Of a stretch of 48,571 nucleotides of DNA, positions 16,540 through 24,757 are shown one piece after another. The position numbers and the translations under genes were made by a program. The stretch covers positions 1 through 48,571 of the forward strand of contig JAJYDO010000010.1 in the NCBI GenBank assembly GCA_021777355.1, in the 5' to 3' direction. This DNA is from Actinomycetes bacterium. GTDB lineage: Bacteria; Actinomycetota; Acidimicrobiia; Acidimicrobiales; JABEUL01. Each line of letters begins with the position of its first letter. The stretch's first letter is position 1. The notes beneath the pieces are model-generated. The model did no database searches, had not been told where the DNA came from, and saw nothing but the letters and a program-made list of their open reading frames with translations.

Positions 16540-17244
16540 ATGCCGGATTTGGTTCATCACAGAGATATTCAAGGCGGGGTAGCCAGAGCAGGCGTATTTG
16601 GGGCCAGTGACGGATTGGTAACTAATGTGTCACTGATTCTAGGTGTTGCAGGAGCCAACCCGGGAGTAGGAATTGTGCGGCTTGCAGGACTTGCCGGACT
16701 GGTGGCCGGAGCTTTTTCCATGGCTGCAGGGGAGTATGTGTCCATGAAAGCCCAATCCGAGCTCTTTGAACGGGAGCTTGCCTTAGAAAGAAAAGAGTTG
16801 GAGCTTCATCCTGAAGGGGAACGTAAAGAGCTCGCTCATATATACGAAAGCCGCGGAGTTGACCCTGCCCTCGCCCATCAAATGGCCCATGCGATGATGA
16901 AAGATACCGACATGGCACTGGAAGTGCATGCAAGAGAGGAACTGGGAATAGACCCTCAGAATTTGGGATCACCCTGGAAAGCAGCTTCCTCATCATTTGT
17001 TGCATTTTCCCTTGGGGCGCTTCTTCCTTTAATCCCCTGGTTTTTCATGCACGGATCCAGTGCCGTTGTGGCTTCGGTCATTATTGGGGCGCTTGCCTCA
17101 TTTAGCATCGGTGCCGCGCTCTCCACTTTTACGGGAAAGTCGCTTATCTTTTCTGCACTTAGGCAGGTAGGGATCTCAGCAATTGCCGGTGGAATTACCT
17201 ATGGAGTAGGTGCATTAGTGGGAGTAGGGACATCTCCCACGTAA
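16540..17244 (+). CDS. VIT1/CCC1 family Fe2+/Mn2+ transporter
   Basis: This is a predicted divalent-metal transporter of the vacuolar iron transporter family, expected to move Fe2+ or Mn2+ across the cytoplasmic membrane. GVFGASDGLVTNVSLILGVAG is the typical first helix, AGAFSMAAGEYVSMKAQ the second with the metal-binding region, and the amphipathic helical domain (about 75-145) is rich in Glu, Met and His. Three more helices follow from about 150. It has 234 residues, normal for the family. No ribosome site is evident before the ATG. Its 3' end overlaps the convergent mshD by 46 bases. Confidence 0.9.
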   Translation: MPDLVHHRDIQGGVARAGVFGASDGLVTNVSLILGVAGANPGVGIVRLAGLAGLVAGAFSMAAGEYVSMKAQSELFERELALERKELELHPEGERKELAHIYESRGVDPALAHQMAHAMMKDTDMALEVHAREELGIDPQNLGSPWKAASSSFVAFSLGALLPLIPWFFMHGSSAVVASVIIGALASFSIGAALSTFTGKSLIFSALRQVGISAIAGGITYGVGALVGVGTSPT

Positions 17245-18128
17245 GCTCTATCTACGTGATCGAGGCTAAAACCAAGGTTTTCATATAGCTTAAGTGCCGG
17301 AGCATTGTCGGCATCTACATATAGCATGGCCGATTTAAGCCCATTGTGTTCCATCCAATCCAGACCCGCCAAAACCATTTTCTTGCCTAAACCCTGGGAT
17401 TGAATTTCCGGATCGACGGCAATAACATAAATTTCTCCGATTCTTGATTCGTAATCATCGTGGACCTTTGTCCAACATGAAGCAATTAGTCTTCCAGCTT
17501 CATTTTCAAGAAGCAAGAATCCACTCTCGTCATACCAAGCTTCACCCTGCCTGGCCTCTAAGGTCTCTATATCCCAGTTTCCTTGTTCGGGGTGGTTCTT
17601 AAAGGCCCTATTGTTTAAATCTAACCACTGAGCTTCGTCCCCTTTCCTAAAGTGCCTTACCTTGGGTCTAGGGGTATTGTCCACGATTGGAAGCGGCCGT
17701 CTCATTTGAAGGAGATCACGACCCTTTTTCAGCCCGCAGCCCTTTATCATTTCATCGACGCTTGCTTGAGGTTTTGAGACCCAAAGATGAACATGACCGC
17801 CACCCTGACTCTCTATTTCTTTCAATGCCTCTTTGATCAATGCTCTTGCAGTTGACATGTCTTGGTCTCGGTGAGAGGGGTGGACCACAAACTCAAGACC
17901 CCAACTGGTTGGACCTTTGGTGACTTGGGCATATCCAATAATGTGGCCCATGCCGCTTTTCCTTGCCACAAATCCGGCGAAACCATGCCTGCCTCCGAGT
18001 ACAAGATCAAGCCATGCATGTTCGCCAAGAGCGGGATGATTGTCAACCTTTTCTGCAGCATGGGCCAGACTGGCGACTTCTGCAATGTCGTCTTCACCCA
18101 TTCTTCGCTTAACTTCGATATCAGTCAC
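17199..18128 (-). CDS. mshD: Mycothiol synthase
   Basis: MshD acetylates Cys-GlcN-Ins to give mycothiol, the actinobacterial glutathione substitute. The 309 residues form two GNAT domains. The first (about 1-145) is degenerate with HLWVSKPQASVDEMIKGCGL. The second (about 155-300) contains the acetyl-CoA loop QSQGLGKKMVLAGLDWM and LYVDADNAPALKLYENLGF, strongly MshD-like. GTG start. Its presence is good evidence for an actinobacterial host. It diverges from nth and converges on the metal transporter, whose last codons lie on the opposite strand of its own 3' end. Confidence 0.93.
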   Translation of the reverse strand: MTDIEVKRRMGEDDIAEVASLAHAAEKVDNHPALGEHAWLDLVLGGRHGFAGFVARKSGMGHIIGYAQVTKGPTSWGLEFVVHPSHRDQDMSTARALIKEALKEIESQGGGHVHLWVSKPQASVDEMIKGCGLKKGRDLLQMRRPLPIVDNTPRPKVRHFRKGDEAQWLDLNNRAFKNHPEQGNWDIETLEARQGEAWYDESGFLLLENEAGRLIASCWTKVHDDYESRIGEIYVIAVDPEIQSQGLGKKMVLAGLDWMEHNGLKSAMLYVDADNAPALKLYENLGFSLDHVDRAYVGDVPTPTNAPTP

Positions 18129-18152
18129 TTCATAAAAGACTATCCTGCTTTT

Positions 18153-18803
18153 ATGGCAATTCCACGGAGCGGTGCGGCCCGGGCCAAGGCAATAAACGAA
18201 AGGTTAGGCAAATTATTTCCGGGAAGTGCAAAAACTCTTTGCGCACTTGAGCACAAAAATCCTTTCGAGTTAATCGCAGCGACGATCCTTTCGGCACAAT
18301 GCACCGATGAAAGAGTGAACTTAGTTACCAAAAACCTCTTCAAAAAGTATCCAACTCCACAAAAGCTCAGAAAAGCCAACTCAACAGAGGTCGAAAAAAT
18401 AATCCATTCAACCGGTTTTTTCCGAGCCAAAGCCAGGAATCTAATTTTGATGGCTGACAAAGTAGTCACAGATTTTGGAGGTGAAATACCCAGCACGATG
18501 GATGAACTCACGAAGCTTCCCGGAGTTGGTCGAAAGACTGCAAATGTAGTACTTTCAGTAGCTTTTGCCAAGCCGGGGCTTCCTGTGGATACTCATGTGC
18601 TACGGCTAAGCAAGCGGATGGGGCTTTCAACGAGCAGTGATCCCATCAAGGTCGAAGCTGATCTAAATAAAACTATTCCCCCTGATGAACGAGGAGCATT
18701 TTCAATTCGAATGATTCTTCATGGGAGAAAAACCTGCTCAAGCAGGTCGCCAAAGTGTGCTGAGTGCGATTTGTCAGATATTTGTCCCAAAATCGACCTT
18801 TAG
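18153..18803 (+). CDS. nth: Endonuclease III (DNA glycosylase/AP lyase)
   Basis: Endonuclease III removes oxidised pyrimidines and cuts abasic sites in base-excision repair. The longer open frame back to 17862 is antisense to mshD and not credible. The ATG at 18153 gives 216 residues, the normal size. The helix-hairpin-helix LTKLPGVGRKTANVVLSVAF carries the catalytic Lys, and PVDTHVLRLSKRMG the catalytic Asp. The C-terminal iron-sulphur ligands are Cys195, 202, 205 and 211 (C-x6-C-x2-C-x5-C). It diverges from mshD with only about 25 bases between starts, so their promoters must overlap the coding ends. Confidence 0.95.
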   Translation: MAIPRSGAARAKAINERLGKLFPGSAKTLCALEHKNPFELIAATILSAQCTDERVNLVTKNLFKKYPTPQKLRKANSTEVEKIIHSTGFFRAKARNLILMADKVVTDFGGEIPSTMDELTKLPGVGRKTANVVLSVAFAKPGLPVDTHVLRLSKRMGLSTSSDPIKVEADLNKTIPPDERGAFSIRMILHGRKTCSSRSPKCAECDLSDICPKIDL

Positions 18804-18811
18804 AGGGAATA

Positions 18812-18969
18812 GTTGCAAATCAAGAGGCGTTGATCAACTATGCGAGGTCGGTACCCGCCATCCGACCCGCAATTAGCCGTGGTTTACCACGTGCTTGCAG
18901 CGGCGTCCCTTCCCCCCGGGGGCGCCGTTTGCTTCGCCAGGAGCGATTCGGGTCAAAATAATTTGCAAC
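18812..18969. other. G+C-rich multi-hairpin element bounded by 9-bp inverted repeats
   Basis: GTTGCAAAT (18812-18820) and ATTTGCAAC (18961-18969) are exact inverted repeats. Inside lie the palindrome GTTGATCAAC (18829-18838), a 10-bp hairpin with one bulge (18841-18851 with 18862-18871), a CGTGG/CCACG hairpin with a TTTA loop (18878-18891), and a G+C-rich stem of about 10 pairs including two G-T (18901-18910 with 18918-18927). The block is clearly richer in G+C than the genes around it. It separates the convergent nth and the GxGYxYP gene. It could be a structured RNA, a bidirectional terminator or a MITE-like insertion. No coding frame is supported. Confidence 0.6.
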
Positions 18970-18975
18970 CAGCCA

Positions 18976-20652
18976 CTAAGGTCCTGCCAGTTGTGGTGCA
19001 GTGATCTCATTTAGAGACCGAGCGCCTAAGATCAGGCCCATAAATTTATCAGGAGCCACTACTTGGTATCCAGGTCCCAGTTGCTTTATTATTTCAGCTT
19101 CTTGGGCATAGCTGGAGTTCCATGTGTCAAGGCCGATGAATACAAACGCTGGCTTTCCACCGGCCTGTTGGGCGGTCGCTCTAATTGCATTTATGTCCTG
19201 ACCTGTCGCAATGCCGAAAACATCGTGGACTACTGGGGTTGATCCCGCAAAAGAAATTGCCGGCGGATTTGGCGTAGTGAGGTATCCGCCTGTGAAATTG
19301 TCATAGTCGGTGAATATTGCCTCCGGATTGACAATTTGTTTGTATGCGCTTATGGTCGCAGGCGATGGAGAAGACAGATAGCCGTTATCTAAAATCCAAA
19401 CCGATTTGAGTCCTGCTTGATCTAGCCTTTGCTTAGATAGAGACAAGTACTCATCAAGATTTGGCATCTGGGAGGGGTAAGCGTAACCTGCACCGCTTGG
19501 ACCACCAACAAATACGTCATTAGGCGTTGCCGTTTTCAAGTAATAGGCATACATGGTTGGCGCCAAGGAGGCCAAGTTGGCAGAAATGGAAACACCCATT
19601 GGATACTTTCCCCTGTCGGGAGACAACCACTGGTGAACGAGAAGAAAAGCTCCATCTTGGGCCAAGGAGTCGCCGTCTGTGAGCACAAAAGTCACGTAAA
19701 CAGTCGACTTATCTGGTGTTTGAGGCGAGGAGTTCCACTTCGGGGAAAAGTCAACGTTAGTTTTGAGCTGGTGAAGCAGAGATAAATTGTCAAATGTATC
19801 CGAAGGGATCAAGTAGTCACCAGCTCTTGAAATCTCGCTCACGCCAACAGATTCCAATACTGCTATACCGGTTTTGAGATATTGAGCATCTGCAAAAAAA
19901 ATGTATCCGTAAACAGGAGTATCCTTAGGGAACATCCCAAGAACCAAATTAATAACAGCTACATCGGTGGAAGGATTTGCCTCGAATGCGAAACCGTCGT
20001 TAGCCGTGATCCAGTCTCTTAGAGTTGACTGGCCTCCTTTGCCGTCGCCTGTATTGTCGCCAATCCAAACAGGAAATTTAATCTCGCTCATGAAAGGCTT
20101 CACATAGTTAGCAGCCCACGTATAAGCCTCAAGCCTCGATGTGAAGTGGTTGTTTCGAAGATCCATTAAAACTGGCAGGTTGTAAGGTGATTGCTCCAAA
20201 ACCTTGGCCATTGATGGCGAGACCGGAAGGGCACTTTTTATGCCAGATAGAGTAGTTGCAATATTTTCAGTGTCGACAATCATAGATGGATCCCAAATAA
20301 TGAGGCCTTTGATATCGGAGCGAAACTGAGAAATGAGATTTAGCGGCGCGACTCTCCTAAAGGGAAGATTGACTATATGATTGAGCCAAAATTCATCCGA
20401 TTCAGCAACCGGGGTGCCTGAATTGCTTGGAAAACCCTCTAGATAAATTTTCGTACCGCTTTTGTTCACAATACCTTCTAAGGCTGTGAAAGTAATTTGA
20501 TCATATGCTTTGTAGCCAGAAACATTGGCCACATCTAAGAGATCAGAAGAATTACTTGAAGCAGGAGAAGAACAAGCCGTAAAGAGAGAGAAAATAATAG
20601 CCACCACGATGAACGGAACGACATTTTTAATAGTTGAATACCTTTTGCTCAT
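18976..20652 (-). CDS. GxGYxYP domain lipoprotein (putative carbohydrate-active enzyme)
   Basis: The open frame extends to 20787, but the Met at 20652 gives a clean lipoprotein signal (LFTAC, lipid-modified Cys27) and is chosen, giving 558 residues. The name-giving motif GAGYAYP lies near residue 385, preceded by VGGPS, and matches the GxGYxYP C-terminal domain family, described as putative glycoside hydrolases. Other features are FVLTDGDSLAQDG and WILDNGYLS. It is probably anchored on the outer face of the membrane. The substrate is unknown. It stands alone on the minus strand, converging on nth. Enzymatic activity is inferred from family naming only. Confidence 0.8.
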   Translation of the reverse strand: MSKRYSTIKNVVPFIVVAIIFSLFTACSSPASSNSSDLLDVANVSGYKAYDQITFTALEGIVNKSGTKIYLEGFPSNSGTPVAESDEFWLNHIVNLPFRRVAPLNLISQFRSDIKGLIIWDPSMIVDTENIATTLSGIKSALPVSPSMAKVLEQSPYNLPVLMDLRNNHFTSRLEAYTWAANYVKPFMSEIKFPVWIGDNTGDGKGGQSTLRDWITANDGFAFEANPSTDVAVINLVLGMFPKDTPVYGYIFFADAQYLKTGIAVLESVGVSEISRAGDYLIPSDTFDNLSLLHQLKTNVDFSPKWNSSPQTPDKSTVYVTFVLTDGDSLAQDGAFLLVHQWLSPDRGKYPMGVSISANLASLAPTMYAYYLKTATPNDVFVGGPSGAGYAYPSQMPNLDEYLSLSKQRLDQAGLKSVWILDNGYLSSPSPATISAYKQIVNPEAIFTDYDNFTGGYLTTPNPPAISFAGSTPVVHDVFGIATGQDINAIRATAQQAGGKPAFVFIGLDTWNSSYAQEAEIIKQLGPGYQVVAPDKFMGLILGARSLNEITAPQLAGP

Positions 20653-20914
20653 AATGGCAAATTCTAATCCAAACCCAAAAAAAATGCGTTTAATATGAAA
20701 AAAGTTTGCTTGGAATGCAAATTCATATCTTGGATAAAAGTATTTCCTTATTTGTGCAGCTCTGAACAAACAAGGGATGCTGAACAAATTAGTCCAAATC
20801 TTTTTACCTGTGAAAATATGGTCACCAGATGGTACTCTCAGTTAAGTGGAAGTTAATTTACAGGAACCATATGGCTAGGTGAGGGTATTTTAATTAATTA
20901 TTAAGAGGTGAGAA

Positions 20915-21559
20915 ATGAGGACCGACAAACCGGGTATGGACCATCCAGGCAGAAAAAAAGAAGCTAAAAATCAAATTGGCGATGTGGATCTACGAAGACC
21001 TGGAACATCTGTCCTGTTGCTCATTGTATTGCCACTCATGCTAATTAGCTGCTCTCGTTCCCCACAAATTAATATACATACGATGAATCCCAACGCCACG
21101 GTGGGGAATAATTCCGGGAGCGGCACCAGCGGCAACTCAGGAGCAAGTGTCACTACGACAAATAGCGTCCAAATAACCTCTGGGACTAATGGCTTTAAAT
21201 TCAAGAACTTAAGTAGCAAATGGGTATGGGTTTCTTTTGCACTTTTAGACTGTGCCCGGGTGGACTCGGTATATGGCTGTGACAACAAAAACTGGGATAC
21301 GACTATAGAACTTGGCCCAAGCGGCCGCTCGTCGTCTTCGCAGTCATGCACTTTGATGGAGTCAATTAAGGCCACCATGAGCACGGATCCAATTTATGCA
21401 ACTTACAGCTACACAGTTCAGTGGGTAGCCTACATTGATTACAGCGACGGAAATGACTACACTCCGGCTATCTATCCCAAATATTCATTCGAACTTGGAG
21501 TGAAAACGCATGTCATAGAAGATGCAGGTACTGATCATGGACCCTCCGAGTGTATCTAA
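20915..21559 (+). CDS. Hypothetical lipoprotein
   Basis: The 214 residues begin with about 30 polar residues, then a hydrophobic helix and LMLISC (Cys46), a lipobox. Then comes a Ser/Gly/Asn/Thr-rich linker (about 60-90) and a domain with several Cys (CARVDSVYGCDNKNW, SQSCTLMES) and aromatic strands (YTVQWVAYIDYSDG). A good ribosome site (AAGAGGTGAG) precedes the ATG. I recognise no family. The beta-rich look and four Cys suggest a secreted, possibly disulphide-bonded domain. The N-terminal extension before the signal helix is unusual. Confidence 0.7.
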   Translation: MRTDKPGMDHPGRKKEAKNQIGDVDLRRPGTSVLLLIVLPLMLISCSRSPQINIHTMNPNATVGNNSGSGTSGNSGASVTTTNSVQITSGTNGFKFKNLSSKWVWVSFALLDCARVDSVYGCDNKNWDTTIELGPSGRSSSSQSCTLMESIKATMSTDPIYATYSYTVQWVAYIDYSDGNDYTPAIYPKYSFELGVKTHVIEDAGTDHGPSECI

Positions 21560-21618
21560 CTTCTATTAAAATAAGACAACCCCTCGGCGCCAGCAAATTT
21601 GTCTGATTGAAAACTGAA

Positions 21619-22683
21619 TTAGGGTACGTGAATGCCGAGGGCCAAAGCGGCACTGGCTACTCCAGAAGATGTGCAAACCGAGGCAGGTTGAAAATTATCA
21701 GCCGAACAAATTGCTGCAGAAAGATAGTTGGCGCTTCCAAGAATCGCTTGGGATACTGGTTGCGAAGCATATAATAATAAATTTGCAATTCCAGCGAAAG
21801 TCAAATTTGAAAGAACCTGCGGGGAGTATTCAGAATTTGATAGCCAGCTGTTGCCAATATCTATGAAAGGAATTTCTCCTTTGGGATCGTACCTATTAAA
21901 AACAGCATTTTCTTGCCTGGTCGGTGTCATAAGAGAAATATGGTCGCTATTTTGCAATACAACGGCTGAAAAAGAAATATATGGACTCGTATAGACAACT
22001 GAGCGAAAATTAAAAGAGGGGGTATTAGGGTACAAATCGCTAGAGCTTGAATACGCCGTTCTAAGTCCTTTGAAGGTGCCGAACCTGCTAAGCGCTGCCA
22101 CCAAAGCCCAACTTTCATTGGCGCAGAAAGGACACCATAAAGTCCCGATAAATAAAATCTCTGGCTTTCCATTCTTAGTTAAAGGAGTTCCAACGATTGA
22201 ACTTGGCGGCGCAACAACTTGTCCGCTTCCAGTGCCGACGGCATCGTAAATTGATGTTGGAACAGCATTTATTTTTGCCAAAATAACTGAAGCAGTGATC
22301 TCAGAGAAATTTGGCAAAGTAGTCTTGGCAACTGTGCTGTTCGGTTGCGTAGTCGAGACTCCTATAAGGAATGACCCAGATCTGTCACTCTGATATATTG
22401 CTACAGAAATACCAGCAATAATTATTAGAACTCCCAAAATTGACAGTATTAAGAAAAGAGGCTTCTTCGTAATCTGATTGGACGTTTGTCCCGGAGGAAA
22501 TGCGGTTGAAAAATTTGCAGCTTGACCCGTCTGAAAGTGCGGGTCCGAGAAAAAATAAGGGCTTTGACTCGGTGCTGAGTAAGCATCTCCGCCTGGCGGA
22601 TATGAGTTAGGGTAACTTGGTGGCCTCGGTTGGAAGGGATTTTGCGATTCTTGCGGAGTTTCATTTCCCAATCCCTCACTCAC
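21619..22683 (-). CDS. Membrane-anchored DUF929 family thioredoxin-like protein
   Basis: The 354-residue protein starts (GTG) with a Pro/Ser/Tyr-rich cytoplasmic segment (1-70), then one transmembrane helix (about 75-97), then an extracytoplasmic domain. The domain holds LFIGTLWCPFCANESW with a CPFC pair (184-187) in thioredoxin-like context, followed by TAYSSSSDLYPNTPSF, typical of DUF929. Members are thought to be thiol-disulphide proteins, but no reaction is established. A later Cys pair (AAICSADNFQPASVCTSSG) near the C-terminus may be disulphide bonded. It is convergent with the 214-residue lipoprotein gene, 59 bases apart. Confidence 0.8.
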   Translation of the reverse strand: MSEGLGNETPQESQNPFQPRPPSYPNSYPPGGDAYSAPSQSPYFFSDPHFQTGQAANFSTAFPPGQTSNQITKKPLFLILSILGVLIIIAGISVAIYQSDRSGSFLIGVSTTQPNSTVAKTTLPNFSEITASVILAKINAVPTSIYDAVGTGSGQVVAPPSSIVGTPLTKNGKPEILFIGTLWCPFCANESWALVAALSRFGTFKGLRTAYSSSSDLYPNTPSFNFRSVVYTSPYISFSAVVLQNSDHISLMTPTRQENAVFNRYDPKGEIPFIDIGNSWLSNSEYSPQVLSNLTFAGIANLLLYASQPVSQAILGSANYLSAAICSADNFQPASVCTSSGVASAALALGIHVP

Positions 22684-23153
22684 GGCAAAAGACTTCCCTT
22701 GAGTTCCATCGAAGGTTCAAATTCCATATTCTTGATCATAGGTTCTTTCAATTCAAAGGTTTGGCAACTGTGGAGCGGCTAAATGGCGTTGGTAAATTCT
22801 CCAAGTTTTCTGATCTATCTATATCACAAAGTTCTTCGGTCACTCTATTTGACATGGCGAAATCCTGGTTGATGATGCTCTAAACTTGCATTTGCCCTGC
22901 AGGTCCTGGTTGCTCCATAATACGTGGCCAGTTTCTCGACCTTTGAGTGAGTATTAAACCACTGTCATGACCTTATATAGACAAGTGAAATCAGTGGTGG
23001 GCCCCTTGAACAATCCGAAGCCTTGGCCAAATAACTTAATTTCTTGACAGGAACAAAACTGTTCTATTGGCTCTCTTAGCAGAGTTGAATAAAAAAAGCT
23101 TTATGAAACTCCCTCATTTGCTACAACTCGAAAACTGGCTCAATATCGTATTT
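22684..23153. other. Non-coding stretch before the ATPase gene
   Basis: No convincing gene is found. One open frame of 88 codons (22617-22883, plus) overlaps the start of the DUF929 gene and has no recognisable features. A TTGACA at 23044-23049 is followed by GAACA-AAAC-TGTTC (23051-23064), a short inverted repeat, so a promoter or operator may lie here. The right end leads into the 13-bp palindrome described separately. Confidence 0.4.
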
Positions 23154-23187
23154 ATAAGTGCAATAACAGGCCTATTATTGCACTTAT
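23154..23187 (+). promoter_or_regulatory. 13-bp perfect inverted repeat upstream of the ATPase gene
   Basis: ATAAGTGCAATAA (23154-23166) and TTATTGCACTTAT (23175-23187) are exact inverted repeats around an 8-base centre holding the palindrome AGGCCT. It lies 27 bases before the GTG start. The right arm reads CTATTATTGC(AC)TTAT, nearly the same as the sequence touching the ATG of the AbiEi-like gene at 24758. It is a likely repressor operator, with TATTAT possibly serving as -10. Alternatively it is a 5' mRNA hairpin. Confidence 0.55.
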
Positions 23188-23214
23188 CCTGGAGTTTGCG
23201 GCATCATTCGAGTC

Positions 23215-24372
23215 GTGGATTATGTAACCAGGAAGTTAGAACCGTACTTAATCGACATGCTTGGCAAGGGTAAAGCAATTGTTATTTACGGACCTAGACA
23301 GGCTGGAAAAACCACACTTGCCAGGCGTTTGTTAAGAGCCTATAACAGCGAAGATATTGCCCAATACCAGAGCGATGACCCATCCCAAGCGGCGATATTT
23401 AGCCCTAATACGGATATCCTTAGAAGAATCGTGGCAGGGAAGAAGGTACTGTTTACCGATGAAGCCCAATCAATCGAGAATGCCGGCCTAGTTCTTAAGT
23501 TATTGGTTGACACTTTTCCCGGCGTTCAAGTTATTGCAACTGGAAGCTCAATTTTTGAACTTTCCGACAAAATAAAAGAGTCGATGGTGGGCAGAGTGTA
23601 TCAAGTTACATTATTGCCATTAAGTGCAGATGAATTAGCTCAAGATGACCGGGGTCGCATTAGGTTCGATCTAGAGCGTTCTTTATTACTGGGAGGCTAC
23701 CCTGAAGTAATACTCAGTGAGGACCTTCATGCAAAAGATCTCTTACACACAATCACTGAAAGTTACTTATGTAAAGACATTTTGTCTCTCTCAGATATTC
23801 GTAACCCTGTGGTATTGCGCAAATTATTAGCCGCGTTGGCTTTGCAAGTTGGACAAGAAGTTTCATACAACGAACTCGCAACCATGCTTGAAGTAAGCAG
23901 AACTACAATTGAGCGATATATTGCCCTGCTGGAGCAGTGTTTCGTAATCTTTCGGCTTGATCCAATGAGCAGTAATCCCCGTAAGTTAATTGCGAGCCGC
24001 AAACGTAAAGTCTATTTCTACGATTTAGGCGTACGAAATGTATTGGCTGGCCAACTCGATATTCCACTCGCTGCTAACGTTCAATTAGGTGGAATGTTTG
24101 AGAATTTTTGCATTCTTGAGCGCAAGAAAATACTGGCAAACACTTGGGGGCACAGCAACGAATTCTATTGGAGAAGCCCCGATTCAAAGGTAGACTACAT
24201 TGAGCAGTTCAATGGCGAGACTCATGCATTTGAAATTAAGTGGAACAAGATCAAAAAAAGAGCGCCACTTAGATTTCGCACTCAATACCCGGAAGCAATC
24301 TTCAAATCTATTTCAAAAAGTACATTCTGGGATCTGCTAGATTTAGCGAATAATGATCCCCAAGTAAGTTAG
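23215..24372 (+). CDS. AAA-type ATPase with C-terminal DUF4143 domain
   Basis: The 385-residue protein has Walker A GPRQAGKT (26-33), Walker B VLFTDEAQ (78-85), the sensor-like VIATGSSIFEL, and then MVGRVYQVTLLPLSADEL, all standard for this ATPase family. A winged-helix part (about 210-250: NELATMLEVSRTTIERYIALL) follows. The C-terminal DUF4143 part has MFENFCILERKK and SKVDYIEQFNG..AFEIKW, where Asp, Glu and Lys resemble a PD-(D/E)xK nuclease-like core. GTG start. Such genes are mobile and typical of accessory regions. The function is unknown; links to toxin-antitoxin or stress systems are inferred from its neighbours. Confidence 0.88.
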   Translation: MDYVTRKLEPYLIDMLGKGKAIVIYGPRQAGKTTLARRLLRAYNSEDIAQYQSDDPSQAAIFSPNTDILRRIVAGKKVLFTDEAQSIENAGLVLKLLVDTFPGVQVIATGSSIFELSDKIKESMVGRVYQVTLLPLSADELAQDDRGRIRFDLERSLLLGGYPEVILSEDLHAKDLLHTITESYLCKDILSLSDIRNPVVLRKLLAALALQVGQEVSYNELATMLEVSRTTIERYIALLEQCFVIFRLDPMSSNPRKLIASRKRKVYFYDLGVRNVLAGQLDIPLAANVQLGGMFENFCILERKKILANTWGHSNEFYWRSPDSKVDYIEQFNGETHAFEIKWNKIKKRAPLRFRTQYPEAIFKSISKSTFWDLLDLANNDPQVS

Positions 24373-24410
24373 ACCCTCTTTGTTGTTTGCAGCCGAGTAA
24401 TAACGGCCCA

Positions 24411-24536
24411 TTTTCAGCGGTTTAAAACCGACCCTCCTATCAAGCATTTTTTCTACATCTATTTTCAGCTTCACCTCCTCCATTCATGCAGTTCAGTTTC
24501 TAAAGATTCATTTCATTTTTCGACGGACAATTTTGA
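24411..24536 (+). repeat. Imperfect direct repeat, copy A (leader of AbiE-like pair)
   Basis: This begins TTTTCAGCGGTTTAAAACCG and includes GACCCTCC, CAAGCAT and TTCTACA. The same words occur in the same order at 26980-27072, ending in both with TCATTTTTC then a GGA(C/T)AATTTT segment. Copy A has about 30 extra bases near 24481-24512. It lies between the ATPase gene and the AbiEi-like gene. Confidence 0.6.
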
Positions 24537-24723
24537 AAGTAGATGTTTGCTTGAGTTCGGCCAATTGCCAATACCATCGTAAAGGTTGATTCGTTGCCAA
24601 AAGGGCCATTTCCAGGTAGGATAATTGACCAAAAATAAGATCGGCTCTCGAAATTCAGGACAACCGTATCCAGGGGATTTCAGCGGAGAATCGGCATCTG
24701 GATATCAACAAAAGTAGAATTAT

Positions 24724-24757
24724 AGGCAAAATTGCCTGTTATGCTATTATTGCTTAT
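24724..24757 (+). promoter_or_regulatory. Promoter/operator region abutting the AbiEi-like start codon
   Basis: AGGCAA-AA-TTGCCT (24724-24737) is a perfect inverted repeat. CTATTATTGCTTAT (24744-24757) ends exactly at the ATG. TATTAT at 24745-24750 is at the right distance to be a -10 for a leaderless transcript, which fits the absence of any ribosome-binding site. Similar CTATTATTGC sequence occurs in the operator-like palindrome of the ATPase gene. Confidence 0.45.

Noticed and set aside
17862-18152. N-terminal extension of nth by 97 codons
   Set aside because: The extension is entirely antisense to the start of mshD and has no endonuclease III features; the ATG at 18153 gives the normal protein.
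18841-18940. tRNA, SRP RNA or CRISPR-like repeat in the G+C-rich block
   Set aside because: No cloverleaf with a T-arm GGTTCGA, no SRP GGAAG tetraloop-type core, and no repeated unit; only unrelated hairpins.
20653-20787. 45-residue N-terminal extension of the GxGYxYP lipoprotein
   Set aside because: It would bury the lipoprotein signal inside the protein; the internal Met gives a normal lipobox at Cys27.
21581-21641. CCCTCGGC / GCCGAGGG inverted repeat between convergent genes as a terminator
   Set aside because: The arms are about 45 bases apart, one arm is inside a coding end, and no T-run follows; pairing is possible but not terminator-like.
22617-22883. 88-codon open frame upstream of the ATPase gene
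   Set aside because: It overlaps the start of the DUF929 gene on the other strand and has neither a ribosome site nor protein-like composition.
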